Positions 16,560 to 25,620 of a DNA stretch of 64,000 nt are shown piece by piece. The stretch lies in the NCBI GenBank assembly GCA_944386455.1, contig CALXBC010000008.1:1-64000 (forward strand), written 5' to 3'. The stretch comes from an uncultured Clostridia bacterium. Lineage in GTDB: Bacteria; Bacillota; Clostridia; Oscillospirales; Ruminococcaceae. The notes beneath the pieces were generated by a model, which was not told the DNA's origin, did not search any database, and saw nothing but the letters and a program-made list of their open reading frames with translations. Both the position numbers and the translations under genes were made by a program. How positions within the stretch are numbered: position 1 is the stretch's first letter; the number at the start of each line of letters is the position of its first letter.

Positions 16560-16753
16560 TCATAATGTTTTTCGCTTATATTTTTAAAATACCCGTTTCA
16601 TGCTCTTTATTTCTAATGTTTTCTCTTTATTTCGCTTTATTTTAAAATTTAAATTTCTTTGAGGAACCGAATTGTATTTTCCGGCATAAGATGGGATTGT
16701 AATCAGGAAAACCTGTTACAAATCATGACAATCCAATTAAGGAGGATTTCACT
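16560..16753. other. AT-rich intergenic region ahead of the Cys-rich peptide
   Basis: Between the ctsR promoter and the small peptide. It contains an imperfect inverted repeat (GATTGTAATCAGG with CCTGTTACAAATC, about 16694-16723) just upstream of the SD. No clear sigma-A promoter for the peptide was found. Confidence 0.4.
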
Positions 16754-16888
16754 ATGGGCTGTGGTAATAACTTTTTCGGCGGTAACTGCACTTGGATACT
16801 TATTCTGATTTTGGTACTGGTTTGCTGCTGCGGCAATAACAATGCTGCTCTGGCAAACAACGACTGTGGCTGTGGCTGCGGCTGCTAA
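16754..16888 (+). CDS. Tiny cysteine-rich single-TM peptide
   Basis: A 44-residue peptide, MGCGNNFFGGNCTW, then a hydrophobic core ILILILVLVCCC, then a Gly/Asn stretch ending DCGCGCGC; nine cysteines in all. SD AAGGAGG at 16738-16744 is near perfect and a strong terminator follows. It resembles in style the short Gly/Cys/hydrophobic peptides of Firmicutes spores (YjcZ-like), but the family cannot be assigned. It is likely a membrane-inserted peptide with a metal- or disulphide-forming tail. Confidence 0.7.
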   Translation: MGCGNNFFGGNCTWILILILVLVCCCGNNNAALANNDCGCGCGC

Positions 16889-16902
16889 TTTCTCAGCAAA
16901 GT

Positions 16903-16941
16903 AAAAAGGCCTTTCCGGTATTAAACCGGAAAGGCCTTTTT
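16903..16941. terminator. Bidirectional terminator between Cys-rich peptide and recN
   Basis: A 17-bp perfect stem AAAAAGGCCTTTCCGGT (16903-16919) with its complement 16925-16941 and loop ATTAA. Confidence 0.9.
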
Positions 16942-16943
16942 GT

Positions 16944-18608
16944 CTATTTTCCCTGTTTGAGCATTTCCTCCGCATTCTTAAGCGTGAGCTCTGTAATATG
17001 ATCTGTTCCGATGATCCGTGCGATTTCCCGCTTTCTGCCCTCAAAATCAAGCTTATGCACATTGGTAAAGGTCTGATCCTGTACAAATTCCTTTCGGATC
17101 AAAAAGTGCGTATCCGCAAGCGCCGCAATCTGAGCCAAATGGGTCACGCAAATAATCTGCCTGTGACGGGCAACATCTTTGAGCTTCAGCCCCACTTTTT
17201 GAGCAGCACGGCCGCTGATGCCGGTATCTACCTCATCAAAAATCAATGTCGGCACCTCATCACGGTCAGCCAGTACATTTTTGATTGCCAGCATAATTCT
17301 GGACAGTTCTCCGCCGGATGCAATTTTAGAAAGCGGCTTTGGCGGCTCTCCCGGATTCGTGGAAATAAAAAATTCCACTGCATCTCTGCCGCCGGAGCGC
17401 AGCTTTGTCTCCTGAAAATCAACCGCAAGTCTGACATTGGGCATGTCCAAAAAACGCAATTCTTCTCCGATTTCATATACCAACCGCTCAGCAGCAGCTT
17501 TTCGATGTGCGGTCAGACGATCTGCATATTTTCTTGCCTCTCTAAGCGCTTCTTTTTCTGCTGCCTTCCATTCTGCCAGACGCTCTTCCGACATTGTAAT
17601 GCTGTCCAGTTCTCTTTCTGCTTCTTCCAAATAATGCAGAATATCGGCAATAGAATCTCCATATTTTCTTTTGAGCTTATAGATCAGATCAAGCCGTTCC
17701 TCGATTTCATCTAACTGACGCGGACTATAATCCATCTCCTGGAGCGTGCTGCTGATCTCCTGAGAAATATCTTCGATTTGATAAGATAAATCCGTCAGTC
17801 TGCTGCTGATCCCAGTAAGTCCGCTGTCAAATTCCGCTGCTGCAGACAACGCCTGCACTGCTTCGGAAAGCTGATCGGCTGCTCCTGTTGCTTCCTCATT
17901 TCCAAACAAGCATTCATAGGCAGTCTGGAGCTGTTCCAATATATTGCTATAGTTAAGCAGCACTTTCCTGTCGTTTTCCAGCTGCTCATCTTCTCCAAGC
18001 TGAAGCTTTGCGGCTCTGATCTCCTGAATCTGGTAGGACAGCAGGTCGATTCGCCGCTCCTTTTCCGACTCGCTAGTATCAAGCGCAACAATCTGCCGAT
18101 GAATTTCCAGCAGGTGCCGATAAGCCGTCCGATATTCCTCCAAAAGCGGCGCCGTCTCTCCAAACGCATCCAGAATATCAATGTGCTTGTCCGGCCGCAA
18201 AAGGATCTGGTTATCATGCTGCCCATGAATGTTAATCAACAAACTGCCGATTTCCCGCAGCACCGACACGGTCACCGGACGTCCACTGATTCTGGCACTG
18301 CCTTTTCCGTCACCGGATATTTCCCGCTGGACCAAAAGCTCCCCGTCTTCTGCCTCATAGCCATACGCAGCAAGCTTTTCAGACACAGCTTGACTAATAT
18401 TGGTAAAAACAGCCTGAATGACCGCTTTATCAGTCCCGCTTCGAACGATTTCTTTTGAAGTACGCTGCCCCAAAATCGCATTAATCGCATCAATGACGAT
18501 GGATTTTCCTGCGCCGGTTTCTCCGGTAAACACATTAAAACCTGCTTCAAAAACCACGTCTGCTTTTTCGATGACCGCTAGATTTTTGATATATAGTTCG
18601 GACAGCAT
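16944..18608 (-). CDS. recN: DNA repair protein RecN
   Basis: A 554-residue SMC-like ATPase in double-strand break repair. Walker A GETGAGKS at 29-36, a long coiled-coil middle, then the signature KIASGGELSRIMLAIK and Walker B LIFDEVDTGISG. Full length. It ends the leftward block that begins near nusB/xseA; argR is directly upstream, the usual Firmicutes order. Confidence 0.96.
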   Translation of the reverse strand: MLSELYIKNLAVIEKADVVFEAGFNVFTGETGAGKSIVIDAINAILGQRTSKEIVRSGTDKAVIQAVFTNISQAVSEKLAAYGYEAEDGELLVQREISGDGKGSARISGRPVTVSVLREIGSLLINIHGQHDNQILLRPDKHIDILDAFGETAPLLEEYRTAYRHLLEIHRQIVALDTSESEKERRIDLLSYQIQEIRAAKLQLGEDEQLENDRKVLLNYSNILEQLQTAYECLFGNEEATGAADQLSEAVQALSAAAEFDSGLTGISSRLTDLSYQIEDISQEISSTLQEMDYSPRQLDEIEERLDLIYKLKRKYGDSIADILHYLEEAERELDSITMSEERLAEWKAAEKEALREARKYADRLTAHRKAAAERLVYEIGEELRFLDMPNVRLAVDFQETKLRSGGRDAVEFFISTNPGEPPKPLSKIASGGELSRIMLAIKNVLADRDEVPTLIFDEVDTGISGRAAQKVGLKLKDVARHRQIICVTHLAQIAALADTHFLIRKEFVQDQTFTNVHKLDFEGRKREIARIIGTDHITELTLKNAEEMLKQGK

Positions 18609-18646
18609 TTTCTCTCACCACGCTCATTTTCAACTAAAGTCCGTCA

Positions 18647-19099
18647 TTATGGAATATATTTTTGCAGCTCATGAACAAAACGTCCGGCGTCCTGCTCTGT
18701 TTTCAACACAACGAAAATCGTATCATCCCCGGCCAGCGTTCCCACTACTCCGTTCCATGGCGTCTGGTCAAGACAGGCGCAGGCTGCCTGTGCCATTCCC
18801 ACATGGCATTTTATCACTGCCATATTGCCTGCACTTTCTGCATGAATAAGTGCCTCTGCCAGAATCGAATAATATTTGCTGCTGTAATCCTTTGGCGTGC
18901 TGCTTCTGGACACCGTGTATTTATAGCTTCCGGATGGCGAAAGCACCTTAACCAGCTGTAATTCCTTGATGTCACGGGACACCGTAGCCTGTGTAACTTC
19001 CAACCCGCTCTCCCGAAGTCCCTTCAGGATGCCTTCCTGTGTATCAATATCCTGTGCTGTGATCAATTCGATGATTTTCTGCTGGCGCACACTTTTCAT
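18647..19099 (-). CDS. argR: Arginine repressor ArgR/AhrC
   Basis: A 150-residue regulator with an N-terminal winged helix (GLEVTQATVSRDIKELQLVK) and a C-terminal hexamer/arginine-binding domain (NGVVGTLAGDDTIFVVL). It senses arginine and controls arginine synthesis and breakdown. Located between nadK and recN. Confidence 0.95.
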   Translation of the reverse strand: MKSVRQQKIIELITAQDIDTQEGILKGLRESGLEVTQATVSRDIKELQLVKVLSPSGSYKYTVSRSSTPKDYSSKYYSILAEALIHAESAGNMAVIKCHVGMAQAACACLDQTPWNGVVGTLAGDDTIFVVLKTEQDAGRFVHELQKYIP

Positions 19100-19119
19100 G
19101 ATGCCCGCTTCCTGCCTTT

Positions 19120-19983
19120 CTAATCGTTCATTTTTTCGAGTATCTTTTCATTCAATATCTCATAAAACGGTTTGTCCACCAGCCGAAGAAAGCGGACAAA
19201 AATCTCACTTTTTTCTACCAGCACGCTGTCGCCGCTTTCCAGCCGCAGCCCCTGTTCCCCATCAACGCTCAAAAAGGTTTCATGCTCCTCGTCTACCTTA
19301 GCACGAACGGACAGCACCTTGTCATCCGAAAAAATAATAGAGCGGCTCAGCATAGAGTGAGAACAAATAGGCGTCATCGAAATGCAGTCAATGGCCGGAT
19401 CGATAACAGGACCGCCCGCAGACAGTGAATAGGCCGTCGAGCCGGTGGGAGTAGAAAAGATGATACCGTCTGCCCGGTGAGAAATCACCTTTTCTCCGCC
19501 GCAATCCACCTCTAAGTCCACAATTTTGGCAAGCCCTCCCTTGGAAATGACTGCATCGTTTAAAGCATACATAATGTCCGCCATTCCATTCGCGGACTGC
19601 CTGGTGATTTTCAGCATCATTCTTCTGTCAATCGTATAGCGTCCTGCCGCAAGATCGGCCAAACGGTCCAGTTCGGTTGCTTCCAGTCCGGCAAGGAAGC
19701 CGAGCCTGCCCGCGTTGATACCGAATACAGGCTTGTTTTCCTGCATGGCATACTTTGCAGTATGTAAGATCGTGCCGTCGCCGCCAATGGCAATTACGAC
19801 GTCACACATTTTCAATGCCTCTCGGAAATCAGCAAACCGAACATAGTCAAAGGAAGAAAAGGTACTTTTTATTTTTACATCCAGCAGTACATCTACGGCA
19901 AGTGCATGAAGCCGTTCAAGGGTTTCTGCTGCACAGGGCAGCGCGTTTTTCCTGCTGAGGTTCGGCATGATGAACACCTTCAT
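19120..19983 (-). CDS. nadK: NAD kinase
   Basis: A 287-residue ATP-NAD kinase making NADP+. Diagnostic GGDGT at 67-71, INAGRLGFLAGLE and the second motif DGIIFSTPTGSTAYSLSAGG. Full length, cytosolic. Lies between tlyA and argR with gaps of about 20 bp, consistent with one transcript. Confidence 0.95.
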   Translation of the reverse strand: MKVFIMPNLSRKNALPCAAETLERLHALAVDVLLDVKIKSTFSSFDYVRFADFREALKMCDVVIAIGGDGTILHTAKYAMQENKPVFGINAGRLGFLAGLEATELDRLADLAAGRYTIDRRMMLKITRQSANGMADIMYALNDAVISKGGLAKIVDLEVDCGGEKVISHRADGIIFSTPTGSTAYSLSAGGPVIDPAIDCISMTPICSHSMLSRSIIFSDDKVLSVRAKVDEEHETFLSVDGEQGLRLESGDSVLVEKSEIFVRFLRLVDKPFYEILNEKILEKMND

Positions 19984-20007
19984 GGTAATGCTTCTCCTTT
20001 TCTGTGG

Positions 20008-20814
20008 CTATTTCAGTTTCTGATGTGACAGCGCCACAAGTTCTTTGAGCCGATGTATTTCAATTTCCCCTGGCTCAGACGTTTTGACCAAGTAAATCAG
20101 ATATTCGATATTTCCTTCCAGACCTTTGATGGGAGAAAAATCCAGATCCATGATGCGAAACCCGCATTCTTTGCAGAAGGAACAAATGTGTTCCAGCACC
20201 TCAATGTGTGTTTCAGGATTCCTGACAACTCCTTTTTTCCCCACGTTTCCTTTCCCGGCTTCAAACTGCGGCTTAATTAAGCAGACCGCCTTCCCGTTAT
20301 CCCGCATCAAACGAAATAAAACAGGCAGCACCAGGGTAAGAGAAATAAAGGAAACATCGACACTTCCAAAATCAACCGGCTCCGGAACTTCTTTGTTTGT
20401 AACGCTGCGGATGTTCGTCCGCTCCAGATTGATCACCCGCGAGTCATTGCACAAGCTTTCTGCCAGCTGTCCGAAACCAACATCCACCGCGAACACTTTT
20501 CGCGCACCTTTTTGCAGCATACAGTCGGTAAAACCGCCGCTGGATGCACCGATATCGATACAGACATTACCAGTCAGATCAATATGATGCTTTTCCAGCA
20601 TCTTCTCCAGCTTGAGTCCGGCGCGGCTGACATAGCGGAATGGTTGAAACAGCAATGCTGGTATGCAGTTTACGTCTACAAGTATCCCAGCCTTTTTCAT
20701 GATGCTGCCATTGCATGTAACCGCTCCGGCGGCAACCAGTTCCTTTGCTTTTTCTCTGCTGGCGGCAAGCCCTTTTTGAACCAGCAGCACGTCCAGCCTA
20801 ACTTTTTCAGCCAT
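20008..20814 (-). CDS. tlyA: TlyA-family rRNA (cytidine-2'-O)-methyltransferase
   Basis: A 268-residue protein. It has an N-terminal S4 RNA-binding domain (RLDVLLVQKGLAASREKAKE) and a C-terminal FtsJ-like SAM methyltransferase with CIDIGASSGGFTDCMLQKGA and IKPQFEAGKGNVG. ATG 20814 (MAEKVRLD) has SD AAAGGATGG and is chosen over the in-frame 20823. It sits directly after dxs. Confidence 0.9.
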   Translation of the reverse strand: MAEKVRLDVLLVQKGLAASREKAKELVAAGAVTCNGSIMKKAGILVDVNCIPALLFQPFRYVSRAGLKLEKMLEKHHIDLTGNVCIDIGASSGGFTDCMLQKGARKVFAVDVGFGQLAESLCNDSRVINLERTNIRSVTNKEVPEPVDFGSVDVSFISLTLVLPVLFRLMRDNGKAVCLIKPQFEAGKGNVGKKGVVRNPETHIEVLEHICSFCKECGFRIMDLDFSPIKGLEGNIEYLIYLVKTSEPGEIEIHRLKELVALSHQKLK

Positions 20815-20826
20815 GCAAGCCATCCT

Positions 20827-22680
20827 TTATTGCAGCATTTTAACATCACGAATCATCGCCGCTCTGTCCAGTTCCAGATCCGCCAATAATTCATATATTT
20901 TTCCATGCGGCACGAATCCGTCAATGGCATGCAGCTGAAATTTTCCGTCAAAGCCCCGCTCATACAATCCGTTAAGCAGCAGCTGCCCCAGTCCGCCATT
21001 TCGGATTCCCTCCTCGTAAAATAAAACGTGCTGATACTGTTTGCAAATTTCATATATCTCATCAGCAACCGGAACCAAGCGGGTTATCTTTAGAAAGTCC
21101 ACCGATATCCCTGCCTCAGCAAGCGTCCGCCTTGCAAAATAGGCTTCTTCTGAGAGTCGGCCATATGTGACGATCAGAGCATCTGCTCCCTCTCCAAACC
21201 GAAAATAAGGATATTCTTTCTCCGGCCACGGAATCGCTGTATTTTCTGTGCCGCGCGGATACCGCACAGCAACGACGCCGCTCTCCTGCTTCACCGCACG
21301 GCGCAGGCATAGTTCCAGTTCCCAAAAACCGCAAGGAGAGTCGATTACGATACCCGGCACCATGCTCAAAAAGGAAACATCAAAAATGCCCTGATGGGTT
21401 TCTCCGTCTTCACCCACGATTCCGGCGCGGTCGACCGCCAGCACAACATGCTGAGGCTCGATCGCGGCGTCATGAATGATCTGATCAAACGCCCGCTGCA
21501 AAAACGAAGAATAGACTGCAAAAACAGGAACCAACCCGGAAGCCGCAAGTCCGGCGCAGAACGTCATTGCATGCTGCTCCGCTATCCCAACATCATAAAA
21601 GCGGTCTCGGTAAGCATGTGCAAAATCCTGCAGTCCGGTCCCGTATTTCATTGCGGCAGTGACCGCACAAATTCTGCTGTCTGTTTCCGCCATTTCCGTC
21701 AGGACACGGCCAGCGACCTGGGAATAACACTCTTCCTGAATGGCATTTGGCAGCCCGGTATCCACATCAAATTTGGATATTCCATGAAATGCCCCGGGAT
21801 TTTCTTCCGCAAAAGAGTATCCTTTCCCTTTCACGGTATCGACATGAACCAATACGGGCTTTTTCCTGCGTTTTGCGTCCTCCAGCGTGGTGATCAGCTC
21901 CGGCAAATTATGCCCGTCAATCGGCCCCAAATAAATAAACCCAAAGTCCTCAAAAAATGTACTGTGATAAAGAAGATTTTTAATGGCAGATTTGGACGTC
22001 TGAAGCGTTTCTTTCAGATGCCGCCCGATCAGCGGCGTATGATCCAACAGCTTTTCAACTCGCTCCTTCATCTTTAAATAATTCGGATTGGAACGTCTGG
22101 CTGCCAAATAGCGCGCAAACCCACCAACATTCTTGGAAATAGACATTTCGTTGTAATTTAAAATTACGATAAGATTGTCAATATTCTTCCCTGCGTTATT
22201 TAATGCTTCATAAGCCATACCGCCGGTGAAAGCACCGTCCCCGATTACAGCAATCACATGGTCATCTCTGCCCTTTAACCGATTGGCGGCACAAAGTCCG
22301 ATTGCAGCCGAAATCGACGTACTGCTGTGGCCGCCGATAAACGCATCATATTCACTTTCAGACGGCCGCGGAAAGCCGGAAATCCCGCCTTTCTGCCGCA
22401 GCGTATGAAACGCTTCCCGCCGTCCAGTCAGTATTTTATGCGTATAGCTTTGGTGACCAACGTCCCAGATGATTTTATCCTGCGGCAGGTCAAATACTTT
22501 ATGAAGTGCAACTGTCAGCTCTACTGTTCCAAGATTGGACGCCAGATGTCCCCCGGTCACAGAAACCGTATCCACGAGAAAAGAGCGGATCTCTGCACAT
22601 AAGCGCTCCAGCTGGTCCGCAGGCAGCTTTTTGATGTCCCGCGGACTACTGATGCTTTCTAAAATTGTATTTATCATCAT
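20827..22680 (-). CDS. dxs: 1-deoxy-D-xylulose-5-phosphate synthase
   Basis: A 617-residue thiamine-diphosphate enzyme joining pyruvate and glyceraldehyde 3-phosphate, the entry to the MEP isoprenoid pathway. Visible: SNLGTVELTVALHKVFD, the ThDP site GDGAFTGGMAYEALNNAG, GPIDGHNLPELI and the transketolase-like VGIAEQHAMTFCAGLA. Full length. It shares the block with ispA, which uses the pathway's products. Confidence 0.96.
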   Translation of the reverse strand: MMINTILESISSPRDIKKLPADQLERLCAEIRSFLVDTVSVTGGHLASNLGTVELTVALHKVFDLPQDKIIWDVGHQSYTHKILTGRREAFHTLRQKGGISGFPRPSESEYDAFIGGHSSTSISAAIGLCAANRLKGRDDHVIAVIGDGAFTGGMAYEALNNAGKNIDNLIVILNYNEMSISKNVGGFARYLAARRSNPNYLKMKERVEKLLDHTPLIGRHLKETLQTSKSAIKNLLYHSTFFEDFGFIYLGPIDGHNLPELITTLEDAKRRKKPVLVHVDTVKGKGYSFAEENPGAFHGISKFDVDTGLPNAIQEECYSQVAGRVLTEMAETDSRICAVTAAMKYGTGLQDFAHAYRDRFYDVGIAEQHAMTFCAGLAASGLVPVFAVYSSFLQRAFDQIIHDAAIEPQHVVLAVDRAGIVGEDGETHQGIFDVSFLSMVPGIVIDSPCGFWELELCLRRAVKQESGVVAVRYPRGTENTAIPWPEKEYPYFRFGEGADALIVTYGRLSEEAYFARRTLAEAGISVDFLKITRLVPVADEIYEICKQYQHVLFYEEGIRNGGLGQLLLNGLYERGFDGKFQLHAIDGFVPHGKIYELLADLELDRAAMIRDVKMLQ

Positions 22681-22760
22681 AACAGCGGCAGTCTATCATC
22701 AAATAATATGACTGCTTGCCCACTCCCCTTATCGCTCAGATCAGCCATATCTTTCTCTGA

Positions 22761-23213
22761 CTATCTGGGCACAATCATCGCAATCAAGATACCAAGCAGC
22801 GCGCCGGCTAAAACCTGTAACGGCGTATGACCTAAAAATTCTTTTAACTCGGTCTGCTGTTCGATTTTGTTTTCGTCATCAGGCTGCTTTTCCAACATTT
22901 TGTTCAACACCTTGGCTTGTTCCCCAGCTGCCCGTCGAACTCCCATCGCATCATACATCACAATCGCGGCGAGAATAAACGAAATTGCAAATTCGGGGGA
23001 TGCAAACCCAATTTCGCGTGAAATTGCGACCATCAGACCGCAGACCGTTGCCGAATGCGCACTGGGCATCCCGCCGGCTCCGACAAGCCGTTCCGGATTG
23101 AATTTTTTTGTCATCAGCAACGTGGCCAGCGTCTTCAATACTTGAGCCGTGAACCAGGAGATCAGTGCCACATTCAAAACATAATTATGCAGCAGCCCTA
23201 CTATTTTATCCAT
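22761..23213 (-). CDS. Divergent PAP2-family (DUF212) membrane protein
   Basis: A 150-residue membrane protein with four likely TM segments and the family motif VGAGGMPSAHSATVCGL, a PAP2-like phosphatase signature as in YuiD. The substrate is unknown; its place between ispA and dxs hints at a lipid or isoprenoid phosphate, which is an inference from context. Confidence 0.85.
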   Translation of the reverse strand: MDKIVGLLHNYVLNVALISWFTAQVLKTLATLLMTKKFNPERLVGAGGMPSAHSATVCGLMVAISREIGFASPEFAISFILAAIVMYDAMGVRRAAGEQAKVLNKMLEKQPDDENKIEQQTELKEFLGHTPLQVLAGALLGILIAMIVPR

Positions 23214-23239
23214 GATTTCCTCCGAGCAGCTTATTGCTC

Positions 23240-24124
23240 TCAGCGGTCTCTGACCGCTAATTTTCTTGTAAACATTTCCAAAAACTCAGCATTATCAAAT
23301 GTCTTTAACGCTTCCAATGCAGACTGTGTATAAGCATCTGCGTCTTTTTTTGCTTTTTCCATACCATAAACTGCAGGATATGTCCTTTTTCCGTTAGCCG
23401 CATCACTGCCGGTCTCTTTTCCAAGGAGAGTACTGTCTCCTTCAATATCCAGGATATCGTCCACGATTTGGAACGCAAATCCCAAAGCCGTTGCATAGCT
23501 GCGTGCAGATGCAAGCTGTTCTTCCGATGCTCCTGCAGCAATGCAGCCAAGCTCGCATGCCGCTCTCAGCAGCGCCGCGGTTTTCAGATCATACATAGAT
23601 TGCAGCGTTTGGGGCTGGACAGACTTTCCTTCACTTTCCAGATCAATCACCTGGCCGCCGATCATCCCCATAACGCCTGCATATCCAGACAGAACGGCAG
23701 CTGCTGCTACCATTCGCTCCGCCGGAAGCTTTGCCCGGGAAATAAGTTCAAAGGCCATGGTCAGCAAACCATCTCCGGCGAGCAAAGCGGTTGCCTCTCC
23801 GTATGCTTTATGGCAGGAGGGTCTGCCGCGTCTGAAATCATCATTATCCATACATGGCAAGTCATCGTGGATCAGTGAATAGCTGTGCACCAGTTCAACA
23901 GCCGCAGCAAAAGGAAGTGCCGATGCCGGGTCTCCGCCGCAAAGGCGGCAGAACTCCAAAGTCAGAATCGGCCGGACACGTTTTCCGCCTGCTTCCACGC
24001 TGTATGCCATTGCGCTCAGCACGTTTTTCTGCCTCACATCAGAAACAGCAAGGCATTGTTTTAAATAAGACTCTATCTGATTGGTATATTCTTTCAGTTT
24101 GCTGTTAAAGTCCAATTGATCCAT
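23240..24124 (-). CDS. ispA: Farnesyl/geranyl diphosphate synthase
   Basis: A 294-residue trans-prenyltransferase that extends allylic diphosphates with IPP. First Asp-rich motif DDLPCMDNDDFRRG and second DDILDIEGD bind magnesium-diphosphate. The order xseA-xseB-ispA-dxs is typical of Firmicutes. Confidence 0.95.
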   Translation of the reverse strand: MDQLDFNSKLKEYTNQIESYLKQCLAVSDVRQKNVLSAMAYSVEAGGKRVRPILTLEFCRLCGGDPASALPFAAAVELVHSYSLIHDDLPCMDNDDFRRGRPSCHKAYGEATALLAGDGLLTMAFELISRAKLPAERMVAAAAVLSGYAGVMGMIGGQVIDLESEGKSVQPQTLQSMYDLKTAALLRAACELGCIAAGASEEQLASARSYATALGFAFQIVDDILDIEGDSTLLGKETGSDAANGKRTYPAVYGMEKAKKDADAYTQSALEALKTFDNAEFLEMFTRKLAVRDR

Positions 24125-24129
24125 TCCTT

Positions 24130-24357
24130 TCAGCGAGCTTCATCCTGAGGCTGCTCTTCTGCATCCGCCTTTTTGGCAGCAGTCAGCTCTTCCAGCTTAA
24201 GCTGAGCCTTAAGCAACTCATTTTTACAAAAGGCGGTGTATTTGACGCCCTTCTCATAAAGCTCCAAAGAACGCTCCAGCGGAAGATTTCCTTTTTCCAT
24301 CTCTTCCACGATTTTTTCCAGTTCTGCAATTGCGGTTTCAAAGGTCATTTTTTCCAT
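24130..24357 (-). CDS. xseB: Exodeoxyribonuclease VII small subunit
   Basis: A 75-residue helical subunit (TFETAIAELEKIVEEMEKGN, SLELYEKGVKYTAFC). It partners XseA. It ends 5 bp before ispA begins, so the two are likely coupled. Confidence 0.93.
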   Translation of the reverse strand: MEKMTFETAIAELEKIVEEMEKGNLPLERSLELYEKGVKYTAFCKNELLKAQLKLEELTAAKKADAEEQPQDEAR

Positions 24358-24392
24358 AGCAGGGTTAATTCCTTTCCGGTATCATTTTATAA

Positions 24393-25604
24393 CTACGCAG
24401 TTTCTGGTGTCACCGACGTTACCGTACTGGTAATTACACCGTCTTTCAGTCTGGTCGTGATTTGTCTTCCTGTTTCGATTTCAGATACTGATGTTAAAAT
24501 CCGTTCCTGATCAAAGGTGATTGAATAACCGCGTGTTAATACCTTCAGCGGACTCAATGCATCCAAAACCTCCACAGCGTTTTGCAGACGCTTATCCTTT
24601 TCCTCAACACCAGAGCGAAATGCCGCCGCAAACCGTTTTTCCAGATGAGATAAAGCATTGCAGCTATTGGTGACCGATAGAGATGGCGACATCAATTTAA
24701 GCCTGCCCGCCAGTTCTTTCAGCTTTTGAAATTTTGACTGCATCAGGTTAACTGTATAATTATACATCAAATTATTCGTGTTGTCGAGCCCTTGGCTTAC
24801 AATTCCAAGATCAGGCGCAACCAATTCTGCTGCCGCAGATGGGGTAGGTGCTCTCAAGTCTGCTACAAAGTCCGCGATCGTATAATCAATCTCATGCCCT
24901 ACAGCAGATATAACAGGAATGCGGCACTGATAGATTTCACGCGCCACATCCTCGCTGTTAAACGCCCAAAGGTCCTCAATCGAACCGCCGCCGCGCCCTA
25001 AAATGATAACGTCAATATCATCCCTCTGCTGAATCAGGCGAAGAGACGATATAATGCTTTGAGGAGCGTTTTCCCCCTGCACCAGCGTCGGGACCAGCAC
25101 CAAAGTGGCCAATGGATACCGGCGCCCCAAAATGTTGATGATATCCTGAAGCGCTGCGCCTGTTTTCGCAGTCAACACGCCGATCTTCATCGGCATGGCG
25201 GGAATCTGCTTTTTATGCGCAGGATCAAAGAGTCCTTCCCTTGCGAGCTTTTCTTTCAGCTGTTCAAAAGCAAGATACAAAGCGCCGATGCCATCCGGTT
25301 CCATTGTTTCACAGTAAATTTGATAGGCTCCATCCCGCTCAAAAACCTGCACCGAACCGGTGACGATCACATTCATACCGTTTTCGGGAATAAAACGCAC
25401 TTTGGAAGCATAACCGCGGAACATCACTGCGCGGACTGCACTTGTTGTATCCTTTAAAGTAAAATAAAAATGCCCTGTTTTTTTATGGTCTGTAAAGTTG
25501 GATATTTCGCCTTTCAGGCAAATTGATTTCAGATGGACATCTTCCGACAGCACTGCTTTGATATAACGGTTGAGCTGTGATACTGTGATGGCATTCTGTG
25601 GCAC
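24393..25604 (-). CDS. xseA: Exodeoxyribonuclease VII large subunit
   Basis: A 403-residue single-strand exonuclease subunit. N-terminal OB fold (VSQLNRYIKAVLSEDVHLKS), then the catalytic region with DVIILGRGGGSIEDLWAFN and SAVGHEIDYTIADFVAD. The open frame continues to 25715, but that part overlaps the TsaD-like gene. GTG 25604 with SD AAAGGAG at spacing 7 is the better start and fits the family N-terminus. Confidence 0.93.
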   Translation of the reverse strand: MPQNAITVSQLNRYIKAVLSEDVHLKSICLKGEISNFTDHKKTGHFYFTLKDTTSAVRAVMFRGYASKVRFIPENGMNVIVTGSVQVFERDGAYQIYCETMEPDGIGALYLAFEQLKEKLAREGLFDPAHKKQIPAMPMKIGVLTAKTGAALQDIINILGRRYPLATLVLVPTLVQGENAPQSIISSLRLIQQRDDIDVIILGRGGGSIEDLWAFNSEDVAREIYQCRIPVISAVGHEIDYTIADFVADLRAPTPSAAAELVAPDLGIVSQGLDNTNNLMYNYTVNLMQSKFQKLKELAGRLKLMSPSLSVTNSCNALSHLEKRFAAAFRSGVEEKDKRLQNAVEVLDALSPLKVLTRGYSITFDQERILTSVSEIETGRQITTRLKDGVITSTVTSVTPETA

Positions 25605-25620
25605 AAAACCGCTCCTTTCA

